The notes under the pieces are model-generated. The model did no database searches and was not told the DNA's origin. It worked only from the letters and a program-made list of their open reading frames with translations. The position numbers were made by a program, and so were the translations under genes. This document shows, piece by piece, positions 52,646 through 61,668 of a DNA stretch of 64,000 bases. Each line of letters begins with the position of its first letter. Within the stretch, counting starts at the first letter, position 1. Origin of the DNA: Microbacterium sp. 67-17 (GTDB lineage: Bacteria > Actinomycetota > Actinomycetes > Actinomycetales > Microbacteriaceae); assembly GCF_001898325.1 (NCBI RefSeq), contig NZ_MKTR01000007.1, positions 62,001 to 126,000 on the forward strand. Reading direction: 5' to 3'.

Positions 52646-52681
52646 CCGACGCCGCCCCGGACTATTCCGGAGCGGCGTCGG
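52646..52681. terminator. Bidirectional terminator
   Basis: CCGACGCCGC (52646-52655) pairs with GCGGCGTCGG (52672-52681), and an inner CCGG/CCGG adds four pairs around a six-base loop. The hairpin spans the 3' end of the convergent gene ending at 52662. Confidence 0.8.
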
Positions 52682-53627
52682 TCGCTTGCGTGCCTGGGTC
52701 TTTGTCGGGACGACGCGTGATGCTTCGAGCCGCGCCGCCGATCGCCGTCGTGCCTTTGGAGACACCGCTGCCGATCGCTGATGCACCCCGGCTCACGCCG
52801 CTACCGACGGCGGAACCTGCTCGCCGCACGGCCGAGACCGCAGAGTGCTCGAGCCGCCGGGCGCCGGGACGTGGCTCGGTTTCCGGTGGGAGAGCCTGCG
52901 GAGGAATACCGAAGGCTCGGCGCGAGCCCGCGAGCACCCGCCGGCCGAGGATATGGTTGCCGGTGCCGCCGATGGCCGCGCCGATGCCGAACGGCAGAGC
53001 CTTGCCGATCCAGGACGCTCCGCCCTTGGCTGCGAACTGGCGGACGAAGGTGGTCTTCAGGCGATCGACGAGGGGACCCATCGCGGCCTTCGGGATCGTC
53101 TTGGTGACCATCTCGCCCCAGTAGGTCGAGCGCGTCGGCCCACGCCCGGTCGCCTGATTCGCCAGCTGCGAGACGAGGTCAATGCCTTCTTGCCCGAGCA
53201 TCAGCATCAACACGAGCGCGCGGGCGCGGTTGGGATCCGAGACAGGAATGCCGTGCACTTCGGAGACGGACTGTGCGAACAGTGTGGTCGCTTCGAGGAA
53301 GGCGATGGTTTCGACGCCGCTCAGCGCGAGGGTGACGCCGGTGCCGATGCCTGGGACGACGGCCGTGGCCCCCACTGCCGCACCGCCGGTCGTCACCGCG
53401 GCGAGGTATCGCCGCTCGAGGGTGCGGATGATCTGGGCGGAGGTTGCGTTCGGTTGACGAAGACGGATGCTGCGCACATGTGCCAGCACGACCGGCCGCT
53501 GGATTGCCAGCACGCGATCAAGCGCTCGGATGAACAACGGGTGCTCGTCCGATCCTTCCGGAGGGAGGCCACCCGACCAGGGCGCGTCATCCGGCAGCGA
53601 ATGGATCTGATGGACCTTGTCGGCCAT
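52662..53627 (-). CDS. Conserved protein of unknown function with Gly/Ala-rich segments
   Basis: The 321-residue product is not recognised. Residues 25-60 are basic and helical (ALDRVLAIQRPVVLAHVRSI). A Gly/Val-rich hydrophobic hairpin at about 75-115 (GGAAVGATAVVPGIGTGVTLA) could insert in a membrane. A second Gly-rich stretch near 215 (GKALPFGIGAAIGGTGNHILG) is EcsC-like. The last 70 residues contain a repeated SA(V/I)GSGVS(R/K)G motif. The ATG has a TAGGAT box six bases upstream. It is divergent from the ABC exporter. No function should be assigned. Confidence 0.7.
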   Translation of the reverse strand: MADKVHQIHSLPDDAPWSGGLPPEGSDEHPLFIRALDRVLAIQRPVVLAHVRSIRLRQPNATSAQIIRTLERRYLAAVTTGGAAVGATAVVPGIGTGVTLALSGVETIAFLEATTLFAQSVSEVHGIPVSDPNRARALVLMLMLGQEGIDLVSQLANQATGRGPTRSTYWGEMVTKTIPKAAMGPLVDRLKTTFVRQFAAKGGASWIGKALPFGIGAAIGGTGNHILGRRVLAGSRRAFGIPPQALPPETEPRPGARRLEHSAVSAVRRAGSAVGSGVSRGASAIGSGVSKGTTAIGGAARSITRRPDKDPGTQATDAAPE

Positions 53628-53633
53628 GGGGCG

Positions 53634-53711
53634 ATCCTAAGCGCTCCGGCTGGGCATCCGCCTGGCATGGAGTGTCATCGGGGGGTTGAAGCAGAGGTCG
53701 ATTGATAGTTT
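53634..53711. promoter_or_regulatory. Divergent leaderless promoters
   Basis: The minus-strand TAGGAT (plus ATCCTA, 53634-53639) is six bases before the ATG at 53627. The plus-strand TAGTTT (53706-53711) is six bases before the ABC ATPase GTG at 53718. Confidence 0.6.
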
Positions 53712-53717
53712 GGAGCG

Positions 53718-55010
53718 GTGACTGAGGCGACGGATCTTCCCGACGAGTCCTCCGGCGAGTCCGGCCAGACGCCAGGGGAGGGGCCCGCGAACAAGCCAGC
53801 GTCGCCGCGTACGCCGCGCACCCCGCGAAAGACGTCGAGTTCGCGAACGACCGCCTCGAAGACTTCGGGGTCCAGCCCCCGCACGCCACGCAAGCCCGCG
53901 GCGAAGCGACCGACGACTGCGAGCAAGCGCCCTGCCTCGGCGGCGAAGCCCCCGGTACAACAGGATGCCGCGTCCGCTGAGCCTGAGGTGACGGCGGTCG
54001 CTGGTGCTCCGGTTGATCCTGCGCTCGAGGCTGCGCTGGAGTCGATCACGGCCAGCGAGACCCGGGATGAGGTCGACGAGACCGTGGTTCCGGAGGCCGA
54101 TGAGACTGAAGCCGCAGACGACTCCGTGGCGGATGACTCCCTGGTAGATGTCTCGGTGACAGCTGACTCCGTGGATTCAGCCCAGTCGGCCGTCGCCACG
54201 ATCGACGGGTCGACCGACCTTGTGTCCGTCGAAGCCGAGGATGCGATGCCCGAGCCGGCGCTCGTGCTGCGCGACATCCGCAAGTCGTTTGGCGATCTTC
54301 AGGCACTGGACGGGATCAGCCTCGAGGTTCCCGTGGGCAGCTTCTACGGGATCGTGGGGCCCAACGGGGCGGGCAAGACGACGACGCTGTCGATCGTCGC
54401 GGGGCTGCTTCGCGCCGACTCGGGCGAGATCACGATCGCGGGCGTGGATGCCGCGGCCAAGCCCGTCGCCGCCAAACGCCTCATGGGTGTGCTTCCCGAT
54501 CGGTTTCGCACGTTCGACCGGCTGACCGGTCGCCAGCTGCTCTACTACTACGGCGCGCTGCGAGGTCTCCCGCCGGCGGAGGTCGAGAGGCGCACGATCG
54601 ACCTTGCCCGCGCCTTCGATCTCACCGAGTCGCTCGGTCGGGTCGTGTCGGATTACTCGGCGGGTATGTCCAAGAAGATCATGCTCGCTGGCGCTCTCAT
54701 CCACTCGCCCCGCGTCCTGGTTCTCGACGAACCGTTCGAAGCTGTCGACCCGGTCTCGAGTGCAGCGATTCTCGACATCCTGCAGGCTTATGTCGCCCAC
54801 GGCGGAACCGTCATCCTCTCCAGCCACGGCATGGAACTGGTGGAGCGGGTGTGCTCCCGTGTCGCCGTGATTGTCGCCGGGTCCCTGGTCGCGGAAGGCT
54901 CGATCGACGAGGTGCGCGGCGAGGTCAGCTTGGAAGAGCGATTCGTCGAGCTTGTCGGTGGGGCGGGCGAGCTGGAGGGTCTCGAGTGGTTGCACACATT
55001 CTCCGACTGA
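53718..55010 (+). CDS. ABC transporter ATPase with long basic/acidic N-terminal tail
   Basis: The protein has 430 residues. The C-terminal ~250 residues are a standard single ABC domain: GPNGAGKTTT (Walker A), a signature region VSDYSAGMSKKIMLAGAL, VLVLDEPFEAVDP (Walker B) and SSHGMEL as H-loop. Signature Ser-Ala-Gly-Met replaces LSGGQ, as in other ABC-2 exporters. The first ~175 residues are an unrelated disordered region. Residues 25-80 are Lys/Pro/Ala/Thr-rich with repeated TPR(T/K) and KPAAKRP, like histone H1 or HU tails, then a long Glu/Asp/Val stretch follows. Leaderless GTG. It overlaps the permease gene by 25 bases. Confidence 0.88.
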   Translation: MTEATDLPDESSGESGQTPGEGPANKPASPRTPRTPRKTSSSRTTASKTSGSSPRTPRKPAAKRPTTASKRPASAAKPPVQQDAASAEPEVTAVAGAPVDPALEAALESITASETRDEVDETVVPEADETEAADDSVADDSLVDVSVTADSVDSAQSAVATIDGSTDLVSVEAEDAMPEPALVLRDIRKSFGDLQALDGISLEVPVGSFYGIVGPNGAGKTTTLSIVAGLLRADSGEITIAGVDAAAKPVAAKRLMGVLPDRFRTFDRLTGRQLLYYYGALRGLPPAEVERRTIDLARAFDLTESLGRVVSDYSAGMSKKIMLAGALIHSPRVLVLDEPFEAVDPVSSAAILDILQAYVAHGGTVILSSHGMELVERVCSRVAVIVAGSLVAEGSIDEVRGEVSLEERFVELVGGAGELEGLEWLHTFSD

Positions 55011-56554
55011 GACTCGCGCTGCTGCTCGGTGCCTTCCGCGGGGATCCGCAGAAGGTCACCCGGGGCGTTGTTGGGGCGTTGCTGCTGCTGGCGGCGACCG
55101 TTGCCGCGTGCTGGGCGCTCCTGGGAGTGCAGGAGTCATCGTCCGCCGCCGTCGGGGCCATCACGGTTTTCTGCGGCGCAACACTCACGCTCGCCTTCGC
55201 GCTGGCTCCCATCGTTGCCGCGGTGACCGATCCGCTCGATCCACGCCGTTTTCGGGTCTTCGCACTTGCACCCGAACCCCTCGCGGGGGCTCTCGCCCTC
55301 GCCGGGCTGCTCAGCGTCCCCGTCCTCGGCCTGGTCGCTCTTGTCGCGTGCGCGGCTGTTGTCTGGGTGGCCGCGGGAGCTACCGTCGTGGCTGCGATCA
55401 TGGCCGCTATCATCGGGGTCGCGACCTGCGTCCTGTTCGCCCGCGTCTCGTTGGGGGTCGCCGGCATCATCTTCGGTGATCGCCGGTCCAGAGAGCTCTC
55501 CGGGCTTCTGCTGGTCACCGTGCTGGTCATCGTCGTCCCGGTGGGCGTCTTCCTGGCGTCACTCGATTGGCGTGGCACCGTCCCAGGCCCACTGCAGCAG
55601 GTCGTCGACATCCTGAGCTTCACCCCCATCGGCGCCGCGTGGGCGTTCCCGCTGCTGTTCACGCGCGGTGACGCATCCGGAGTTCTTGCCCTGCTCATCG
55701 CCCTGGGAACCGTCGCTGCCCTGGGGTTTGCATGGCTCGCGCTGGTGCGTCACTTCCTCTCGAGCATCGAGAAGCCCCTGACCACGCGCGAACGGGGCGG
55801 GCTCGGCTGGTTCAGCGTCGTTCCGGGAACACCCGGGGGAGCGGTCGCCGCTCGGAGCCTGGTGTATTGGCTGCGTGACAGGCGCTACCTCGTGAACACC
55901 CTCGTCATTCCCGTCGCGGCGGTGGCCACTGTCGTGCCGCTGCTGATCGCGGGCGTTCCCGCCAACGTCGCGGCGCTCGTTCCCATCCTGTTCGTCGCGC
56001 TCTTTTTCGGGTGGCTGCCGCACAACGATCTGGCGTACGACTCGACGGCGATCTGGATGCATGTCGCCAGCGGCCTGCGGGGCCTGCCCGACCGCGTCGG
56101 GCGACTTGTTCCGATCCTCGTCATCGCCATCCCGGTGCTGGCGATCGGCATCCCGATCTCCGTTGCCCTCCACGGGCGATGGGCGATCGCGCCGGCGATC
56201 GTCGGCGTGTGCGCGTCGCTGTTCTTCTCGGGCCTCGGGCTGTCGAGTATCGCTTCGGCAGCCTCGCCCTATCCCGTCACACCCCCGGGCGAGAGCCCTT
56301 TCCAGCAGCCCCAGCGCACCGGTTCGAGCGGAGCTGTGCCGCAGGCCCTCGTGATGCTCGGCTCGCTCGCCGTGTCGGCCCCGAGCCTGTGGTGGACGTG
56401 GCTTGCGCTCACGCGCACGATCGAGGCCGCATCGCTCGCTCTCTGGGTCGGAGTTGCGACCGGGCTGGTTGTCCTGGTGGCGGGGGTCGCGATCGGGGCC
56501 GCCGTGTTCACGCGTCGCACCGGGCGGATCATGGAGTTTGCCGAGGCATCCTGA
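54986..56554 (+). CDS. ABC exporter permease
   Basis: The 522-residue membrane protein has about 12 helices and is the partner of the ATPase it overlaps. Start is GTG at 54986 with GGAGGG upstream, giving VVAHILRLRLALLLGAF. Two halves are visible, each with several helices. A cytoplasmic stretch between them (LSSIEKPLTTRERGGLGWFSVVPG) is probably the coupling region, and the motif DRRYLVNTLVIPVAAV recurs in ABC-2-like permeases of actinobacteria. Substrate is unknown. Confidence 0.85.
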   Translation: MVAHILRLRLALLLGAFRGDPQKVTRGVVGALLLLAATVAACWALLGVQESSSAAVGAITVFCGATLTLAFALAPIVAAVTDPLDPRRFRVFALAPEPLAGALALAGLLSVPVLGLVALVACAAVVWVAAGATVVAAIMAAIIGVATCVLFARVSLGVAGIIFGDRRSRELSGLLLVTVLVIVVPVGVFLASLDWRGTVPGPLQQVVDILSFTPIGAAWAFPLLFTRGDASGVLALLIALGTVAALGFAWLALVRHFLSSIEKPLTTRERGGLGWFSVVPGTPGGAVAARSLVYWLRDRRYLVNTLVIPVAAVATVVPLLIAGVPANVAALVPILFVALFFGWLPHNDLAYDSTAIWMHVASGLRGLPDRVGRLVPILVIAIPVLAIGIPISVALHGRWAIAPAIVGVCASLFFSGLGLSSIASAASPYPVTPPGESPFQQPQRTGSSGAVPQALVMLGSLAVSAPSLWWTWLALTRTIEAASLALWVGVATGLVVLVAGVAIGAAVFTRRTGRIMEFAEAS

Positions 56555-56561
56555 CGCCCCT

Positions 56562-56611
56562 CCCGGCGCGGCTGCTCGTGCGGCGTCCGGCCGCGCGGAA
56601 CCCGCGCCGGG
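56562..56611. terminator. Long-loop inverted repeat downstream of the ABC exporter
   Basis: CCCGGCGCGG (56562-56571) and CCGCGCCGGG (56602-56611) are exact reverse complements around a 30-base loop. They lie just after the permease stop and before the DUF3039 promoter. Confidence 0.5.
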
Positions 56612-56640
56612 GCCGGATGCCGCGACTACACTGACTGTCC

Positions 56641-56907
56641 ATGAGCACTCCGCTGGACAGCCCCGACCAGGGCGGACTTGCGACCCTCGATCGCGAGCTT
56701 GAAGAGCTCCTTCGCGAAGAGACCGTCGAACCCGGGGACCACGAGCGGTTCTCGCACTATGTCAAGAAAGACAAGATCCTTGAGTCGGCTCTCACCGGCA
56801 AGCCCGTCAAGGCGCTGTGCGGCAAGAAGTGGACGCCCGGTCGCGACCCCGAGAAGTTCCCGGTATGCCCGACCTGCAAAGAGATCTACGAGCGGATGCA
56901 GCACTGA
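56641..56907 (+). CDS. DUF3039 small zinc-ribbon-like protein
   Basis: This 88-residue actinobacterial protein has an acidic N-terminal helix (LDRELEELLREETVEPG) and FSHYVKKDKILESALTGKPVKALCG. Cysteines in ALCGKKW and VCPTCKEIYER form a probable zinc-binding CxnCPxC site. A TACACT box lies eight bases before the ATG, so expression may be leaderless. Function is unknown; the family is near-universal in actinobacteria. Confidence 0.9.
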   Translation: MSTPLDSPDQGGLATLDRELEELLREETVEPGDHERFSHYVKKDKILESALTGKPVKALCGKKWTPGRDPEKFPVCPTCKEIYERMQH

Positions 56908-56925
56908 GGCGACGCGCTGGAGCAG

Positions 56926-58254
56926 TCAGCCCGACTGGTATCTGGTCTCCAGGGCCGGCTCCGAACGGCTGAGCGCGAGTGCCGTCAGCGGAAGTTCCGC
57001 GCGTGCGCGCGCGTGGTGCTCCCGAGCGACGCTGACCCCATGGGGCCCCTCGGCCGAAGCATCGATCTCGCCGTGGACCACGAGCGGAACCTGCAGGGCG
57101 CGGGCATCCGCATGCGGCGCCGGCGTCTCGCGGTGCTCGAAACCTTCGGCGACGACGATGAGCTCTTCGCGGGCAATCCCGTCCTCAAGGATGCGAAAAG
57201 CCGTCTTTCGCCCGCCCTGCGAGGCTTTGGCTGTTGAGGTCTTCGCCACCGGAATCCACGCTCCGCCGGCATCCTGGCGTGCCACGAGCTTGTAGACAAG
57301 GCCCGCCGTCGGCGAGCCGGAGCCCGTCGCCAGTGCCGTGCCGACGCCGTAAGCATCCACCGGGGATGCCGCCAGTGCCGCGATCGCGAACTCGTCGAGG
57401 TCGCTTGTGACAGTGATGCGCGTACCCCGAGCACCGAGGGCATCGAGTTGCCGTCGAACCTGCGCAGCGACGATGGGGAGATCACCCGAGTCGATCCGCA
57501 CCCCGCCGAGCCTCGTTCCGGCGACCTCGATCGCGGTGGCTACGCCCGTCTCGATGTCGTAGGTGTCGATGAGAAGCGTGGTCTGGTCGCCGAGGGCCCG
57601 CAGCTGTGCTGCGAAGGCATCGGCTTCGGTGTCGTGGAGCAGGGTCCAGCTGTGCGCTGCCGTGCCCATCGTGGGGATGCCCCACCGGCGGCCCGCCTCC
57701 AGGTTGCTCGTGGCGCCGAATCCCGCGATGAAGGCGGCCCGCGCCGCAGCGACAGCCGACCATTCGCCGGTGCGTCGCGATCCCATTTCCGCGAGGGGGC
57801 GGTCACCGGCGGCAATACTCATGCGTGCCGCGGCGGCAGCTACCGCGGAGTCGTAGTTCAGGACGCTGAGGGCGAGGGTCTCGAGGATGACGGCTTCGGC
57901 AAAGGTCCCCTCGATCGTCAGGAGCGGCGACCCCGGAAAATACAGTTCGCCCTCCCGGTAGCCGTGGATCGATCCCGTGAAGCGGTATCCCTCGAGAAAG
58001 CGCAGTGTCTGGGCATCCACCACCCGCTCGTCCCGCAGGAAGCGCAGCTCGTCATCACCGAACCGGAAGTCGCGTAACAGGCTCAGGAGGCGCCCGGTGC
58101 CTGCCACGACGCCGAACCGGCGGCCGCCGGGCAGGCGTCGCGCGAAGACGTCGAAGACGCACCGGCGCGAGGCAGTGCCATCGTGGAGTGCGGCATCGAG
58201 CATCGTCAGTTCATACCGGTCGGTGAGCAGGGCCGTGCTGACGGATGCTGTCAT
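56926..58254 (-). CDS. pncB: Nicotinate phosphoribosyltransferase
   Basis: This 442-residue enzyme of the NAD salvage (Preiss-Handler) pathway joins nicotinate and PRPP. N-terminal TALLTDRYELTMLDAAL and FARRLPGGRRFGVVAG are typical. The active-site His is in GIPTMGTAAHSWTLLH, and the PRPP-binding Asp/Gly region is VRIDSGDLP followed by ITVTSDLDEFAI and DAYGVGTALATG. ATG at 58254 has TAGGCT seven bases upstream, so the frame to 58410 is rejected. The pncB-murI-rph-rdgB neighbourhood resembles Rv1330c-Rv1341. Confidence 0.94.
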   Translation of the reverse strand: MTASVSTALLTDRYELTMLDAALHDGTASRRCVFDVFARRLPGGRRFGVVAGTGRLLSLLRDFRFGDDELRFLRDERVVDAQTLRFLEGYRFTGSIHGYREGELYFPGSPLLTIEGTFAEAVILETLALSVLNYDSAVAAAAARMSIAAGDRPLAEMGSRRTGEWSAVAAARAAFIAGFGATSNLEAGRRWGIPTMGTAAHSWTLLHDTEADAFAAQLRALGDQTTLLIDTYDIETGVATAIEVAGTRLGGVRIDSGDLPIVAAQVRRQLDALGARGTRITVTSDLDEFAIAALAASPVDAYGVGTALATGSGSPTAGLVYKLVARQDAGGAWIPVAKTSTAKASQGGRKTAFRILEDGIAREELIVVAEGFEHRETPAPHADARALQVPLVVHGEIDASAEGPHGVSVAREHHARARAELPLTALALSRSEPALETRYQSG

Positions 58255-58261
58255 GCGCGCC

Positions 58262-58337
58262 AGCCTAGTGATGGCGCCGCCGCGGCATCCATCCCGTGCC
58301 GCCAGCGACGGGTGAGAGACGAGCGCTGGCGTAGGCT
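58262..58337. promoter_or_regulatory. Divergent TAGGCT promoters of pncB and murI
   Basis: The minus-strand TAGGCT (plus AGCCTA, 58262-58267) is seven bases before the pncB ATG. The plus-strand TAGGCT (58332-58337) is eight bases before the murI GTG. Confidence 0.55.
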
Positions 58338-58345
58338 GGTGCACC

Positions 58346-59164
58346 GTGAACAACGCGCCGATCGGGATCTTCGACTCCGGTGTCGGCGGGCTCACCGTCG
58401 CGCGGGCCATCTCGGACCAGCTGCCTCGCGAGTCGCTGCTCTACATCGGCGATACCGCCCACTCGCCCTATGGGCCCAAGCCCATCGCCGATGTGCGCCG
58501 CTACTCGCTTGAGGTGCTCGACGCGCTCGTCGCGCAGGGTGTGAAGATGCTCGTGATCGCCTGCAACACGGCATCCGCCGCGGTGCTGCGCGATGCCCGC
58601 GAACGCTACGACGTCCCCGTCGTCGAGGTGATCGGGCCAGCAGTCCGGACGGCGATGTCGACGACCCGGTCAGGGCGGATCGGCGTCATCGGCACCAGCG
58701 GCACGATCGGCTCGCGCGCCTACCAAGACATGCTCGAGGTGAACGACCGCCTCACGGTGTTCGCGCAGGCGTGCCCGCGCTTCGTCGAGTTCGTGGAGGC
58801 AGGCGAGACCGACACCGCCGAGGTGCTCGCCGTGGCCGAAGAGTACCTCGCGCCGCTGCGGCATTCCGCCGTCGACACCCTCGTCCTCGGTTGCACGCAC
58901 TACCCGTTCCTCAAGGGCGCGATCAGCTACGTCATGGGGCCGGATGTCTCGCTCGTTTCCAGCGACACCGAGACGGCGAACGACGTGTACCGGCAGCTCG
59001 TGAGCCGGGATCTGCTGGCGGGAACGGATGCCACGGCGACCCACACCTACGAGGCCACCGGCGACTCCGCTGACGAGTTCGTGAGACTTGCCCACCGGCT
59101 CATGGGCCGCGAGGTGCGAGACGTTCGCCTCGTGCAGACCGGAGCCATCGACCTGCGGCACTGA
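58346..59164 (+). CDS. murI: Glutamate racemase
   Basis: This 272-residue cofactor-independent racemase supplies D-glutamate for peptidoglycan. The two catalytic cysteines are C73 in VIACNTASA and C183 in [10 protein letters not shown]. The N-terminal [16 protein letters not shown] and [10 protein letters not shown] are canonical. GTG start. It is the first gene of a probable murI-rph-rdgB unit, although a compact hairpin separates it from rph. Confidence 0.97.
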   Translation: MNNAPIGIFDSGVGGLTVARAISDQLPRESLLYIGDTAHSPYGPKPIADVRRYSLEVLDALVAQGVKMLVIACNTASAAVLRDARERYDVPVVEVIGPAVRTAMSTTRSGRIGVIGTSGTIGSRAYQDMLEVNDRLTVFAQACPRFVEFVEAGETDTAEVLAVAEEYLAPLRHSAVDTLVLGCTHYPFLKGAISYVMGPDVSLVSSDTETANDVYRQLVSRDLLAGTDATATHTYEATGDSADEFVRLAHRLMGREVRDVRLVQTGAIDLRH

Positions 59165-59182
59165 CCTGCCGCACTGACCGAC

Positions 59183-59200
59183 GCTCCGCCGAGGCGGAGC
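59183..59200 (+). terminator. Compact hairpin between murI and rph
   Basis: GCTCCGCC and GGCGGAGC are exact reverse complements separated by only GA; the realistic loop is CGAG with a 7-bp stem. It may terminate or attenuate murI transcripts before the rph Shine-Dalgarno. Confidence 0.5.
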
Positions 59201-59223
59201 ATCCGACCCGAAAGAGAACCCGC

Positions 59224-59979
59224 ATGAGCGAGATCACCCGCACCGATGGCCGCGCCGTCGACCAGTTGCGCCCCATCACGATCGAACGAGGCTGGTCGGC
59301 CCAGGCAGAAGGATCAGCGCTGATCAGCTTCGGCGGAACCCGCGTGCTGTGCACGGCATCCTTCACCAACGGTGTTCCCCGGTGGCTGACCGGCAAAGGT
59401 AAGGGCTGGGTGACCGCCGAGTACGCGATGCTGCCTCGCGCCACGAACGACCGCAACGACCGCGAAAGCGTCAAGGGCAAGATCGGCGGGCGCACACACA
59501 AGATCTCCCGCCTCATCGGCCGGGCGCTGCGGGCCGTCGTCGACACGAAGGCGCTCGGTGAGAACACCATCGTGATCGACTGCGACGTGCTGCAGGCAGA
59601 CGGCGGAACCCGAACCGCCGCCATCACGGGGGCCTACGTTGCGCTTGCCGATGCGATCGAGTGGGGCCGGCGCAAGAAGTTCATCGGCCAGAAGTCGCAG
59701 GTGCTTCTCGACTCGGTGGCTGCCGTCTCGGTCGGCATCATCGACGGTGAGCCGATGCTCGATCTTGCCTACGTCGAGGACGTCCGTGCCGAGACCGACA
59801 TGAACGTCGTCGTGACGGGGCGCGGGTTGTTCGTCGAGGTGCAGGGCACCGCCGAGGGCGCGCCCTTCGACAAGCGGGAGCTCGATGCGCTGCTCGAGCT
59901 GGGGCTGTCGGGATGCGCGACCCTGCGCGACATCCAGACCGAAACGCTCAGCGCTGACTCCGACAGTGCGGGTGAGTGA
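59224..59979 (+). CDS. rph: Ribonuclease PH
   Basis: This 251-residue phosphorolytic 3'-5' exoribonuclease trims tRNA 3' ends. Conserved elements are [64 protein letters not shown] and [19 protein letters not shown]. The Arg cluster and phosphate-binding GTR are intact. GAAAGAGAA precedes the ATG. The C-terminal 20 residues are acidic. Confidence 0.97.
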   Translation: MSEITRTDGRAVDQLRPITIERGWSAQAEGSALISFGGTRVLCTASFTNGVPRWLTGKGKGWVTAEYAMLPRATNDRNDRESVKGKIGGRTHKISRLIGRALRAVVDTKALGENTIVIDCDVLQADGGTRTAAITGAYVALADAIEWGRRKKFIGQKSQVLLDSVAAVSVGIIDGEPMLDLAYVEDVRAETDMNVVVTGRGLFVEVQGTAEGAPFDKRELDALLELGLSGCATLRDIQTETLSADSDSAGE

Positions 59980-59983
59980 TCGG

Positions 59984-60601
59984 ATGCCGCAGCAGATCGT
60001 CCTGGCAACCCACAATCCCCACAAGGTTGCCGAGTTCGGCCGGATCGTCGCGGCGACCCGTCCCGACCTGCACGTCATCGGCTACGACGGACCCGAGCCC
60101 GTCGAGGATGGCGTGAACTTCGCCGAGAACGCCCTGATCAAGGCGCGGGCAGCTGCCCGTCATACGGGTCTTGCAGCGCTCGCCGACGACTCCGGAATTG
60201 CCGTCAGCGTGATGGGCGGGGCGCCGGGAATCTTCTCGGCGTACTGGGCGGGTCACAAGAAGGATGCCGTCGCAAACATGCACCTGCTGCTGGACCAGCT
60301 CTCCGACATTGCGGACCCGCATCGGAAGGCATCCTTCGTGTCGACCATCGCGCTGGTCGTGCCCGAACCGGGCTCGACGGCCTTCGCGATGGAGCACGTG
60401 GTCGAAGGGCGCTGGCACGGGCGACTGGCCCACGAGCCGCGCGGGGACGGTGGGTTCGGATACGACCCGATCTTCATCCCCGACGGCCAGGAACCCGGCG
60501 CCGAGCGCACGGTCGGCCAGTGGAGCCCCGAGGAGAAGACCGCGGCCTCTCACCGAGCGCAAGCGTTCATCGCCCTCGCGCCCCTGTTGTCGGCGCTCTG
60601 A
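59984..60601 (+). CDS. rdgB: Non-canonical purine NTP pyrophosphatase (RdgB/HAM1)
   Basis: This 205-residue house-cleaning enzyme hydrolyses ITP, dITP and XTP. Motifs are ATHNPHKVAEF, NFAENALIKARAAA, ALADDSGIAV, and GDGGFGYDPIFIP. ATG at 59984 gives MPQQIVLATHN; GTG at 59972 inside the rph end is an alternative. It is the last recognisable housekeeping gene before the composition shift at the right end of the window. Confidence 0.95.
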   Translation: MPQQIVLATHNPHKVAEFGRIVAATRPDLHVIGYDGPEPVEDGVNFAENALIKARAAARHTGLAALADDSGIAVSVMGGAPGIFSAYWAGHKKDAVANMHLLLDQLSDIADPHRKASFVSTIALVVPEPGSTAFAMEHVVEGRWHGRLAHEPRGDGGFGYDPIFIPDGQEPGAERTVGQWSPEEKTAASHRAQAFIALAPLLSAL

Positions 60602-60676
60602 ACTCGCGGAGCGGAAGCGAGAATCAGACTCGTTCCCGATTGGGCGTAAAGCCCTGCCGCGGGCCGTTCTCGCCCC

Positions 60677-60791
60677 TACGCTGGGTGCCGTGTCCAACGG
60701 ATCGGGCACGAGATGTAGACGCAATGCGATTCCTGACGGGGCGGTTATACCACTCCGGGGCGTGTGGGTACGAGGGTGTCGAACTCTTTGA
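60677..60791 (+). pseudogene. Possible abandoned 5' end of a gene at the island boundary
   Basis: TACGCT (60677-60682) is seven bases before a GTG at 60690, the same leaderless arrangement as at real genes here. The frame, however, reads only about 33 codons, running antisense into the FRG gene, and its peptide resembles nothing. This could be the start of a resident gene cut off by insertion of the island, or chance. Confidence 0.25.
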
Positions 60792-61662
60792 ACCCCGCGA
60801 AGTCGGGGAAGAGGGTGCGCGCTGAGCGGTTGTATGTGCCTTCGAGGTATCGGAGGAGCTTCGTCTTCAGTGGCGATGACACGATTACGGCAACGAAAGG
60901 AACCTTCGGGGGACGCCCGGCGTTGCGCTCATTGAGAAGCGCTCCTTGAAGCACTTCAGGGTTCCCGGGCTGGAACGGAACGTGGAGACTCTTGAAGGGG
61001 GTCGTGTCGACGAGTTCGAATCCGTGTACCAAATTCACGCGCTCTCGCTCGGGGACCGGCCCAGTGACGAAGAAGCCCTCTTGAGCCCGCAAACGCGCGT
61101 TCGGGCTTGGGGACTCCACTATGACCGGGGTCGCGCCTCTCAGGACTGCTCTTAGGGTCGCGCCGTTGGGATCAGAGAGGTCCGCGACGGTGAGAGTACG
61201 AGAACGCACGGTCGCGACCCGCTCCCAAGCGGTGGTATTTAGCGCCAGAAGCAAGCCCGCCTTGGCTAGCGCCGGACTTTTTGGGGTCTGACACGCGAAC
61301 CAGAGCGCCGTCATTGGATTCGACGTGAAGTCAATCAGCCGCGTTGCGATCCCATAGTGCTGAAGATCTGACAGGAGCTGGAGGTCATCGACGTACCCGG
61401 TCGATTCGACCCCGAGGCCCCATTTGCGCGCGCGTCCAAGAATCTCGATCTCCGCCGTGCGGAGTTGCTCTTCATCCCCACCGACTTGCCGATGGAGTGA
61501 GGACGAGAGATCGTAGTCGGCACTCGACATCCCGCGCCACGCGAAGTGCTGACCTGTGCTGTAGACACCTATCGAACCGATAGCTGCCATGACTTCGCGC
61601 GCGGTTTTCGGCTGAATCCACCAGCCCGTCCGCTTCCAATCGTCAATCAAAGTACCCGGCAT
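60745..61662 (-). CDS. FRG domain-containing protein
   Basis: The protein has 305 residues. The FRG signatures are HFAWRGMSSADYDLSSSL (the FxWRG core at 40-44) and LQHYGIATRLIDFTSNPMTALWFAC (101-124). FRG domains occur in mobile and defence contexts and are thought to be related to ADP-ribosyltransferase-like folds; their chemistry is mostly undetermined. The C-terminal half (residues 150-305) has no recognised domain. ATG at 61662 has a TAGTCT box six bases upstream. GC content is lower than in the housekeeping genes. Confidence 0.82.
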   Translation of the reverse strand: MPGTLIDDWKRTGWWIQPKTAREVMAAIGSIGVYSTGQHFAWRGMSSADYDLSSSLHRQVGGDEEQLRTAEIEILGRARKWGLGVESTGYVDDLQLLSDLQHYGIATRLIDFTSNPMTALWFACQTPKSPALAKAGLLLALNTTAWERVATVRSRTLTVADLSDPNGATLRAVLRGATPVIVESPSPNARLRAQEGFFVTGPVPERERVNLVHGFELVDTTPFKSLHVPFQPGNPEVLQGALLNERNAGRPPKVPFVAVIVSSPLKTKLLRYLEGTYNRSARTLFPDFAGFKEFDTLVPTRPGVV

Positions 61663-61668
61663 GAAGCG

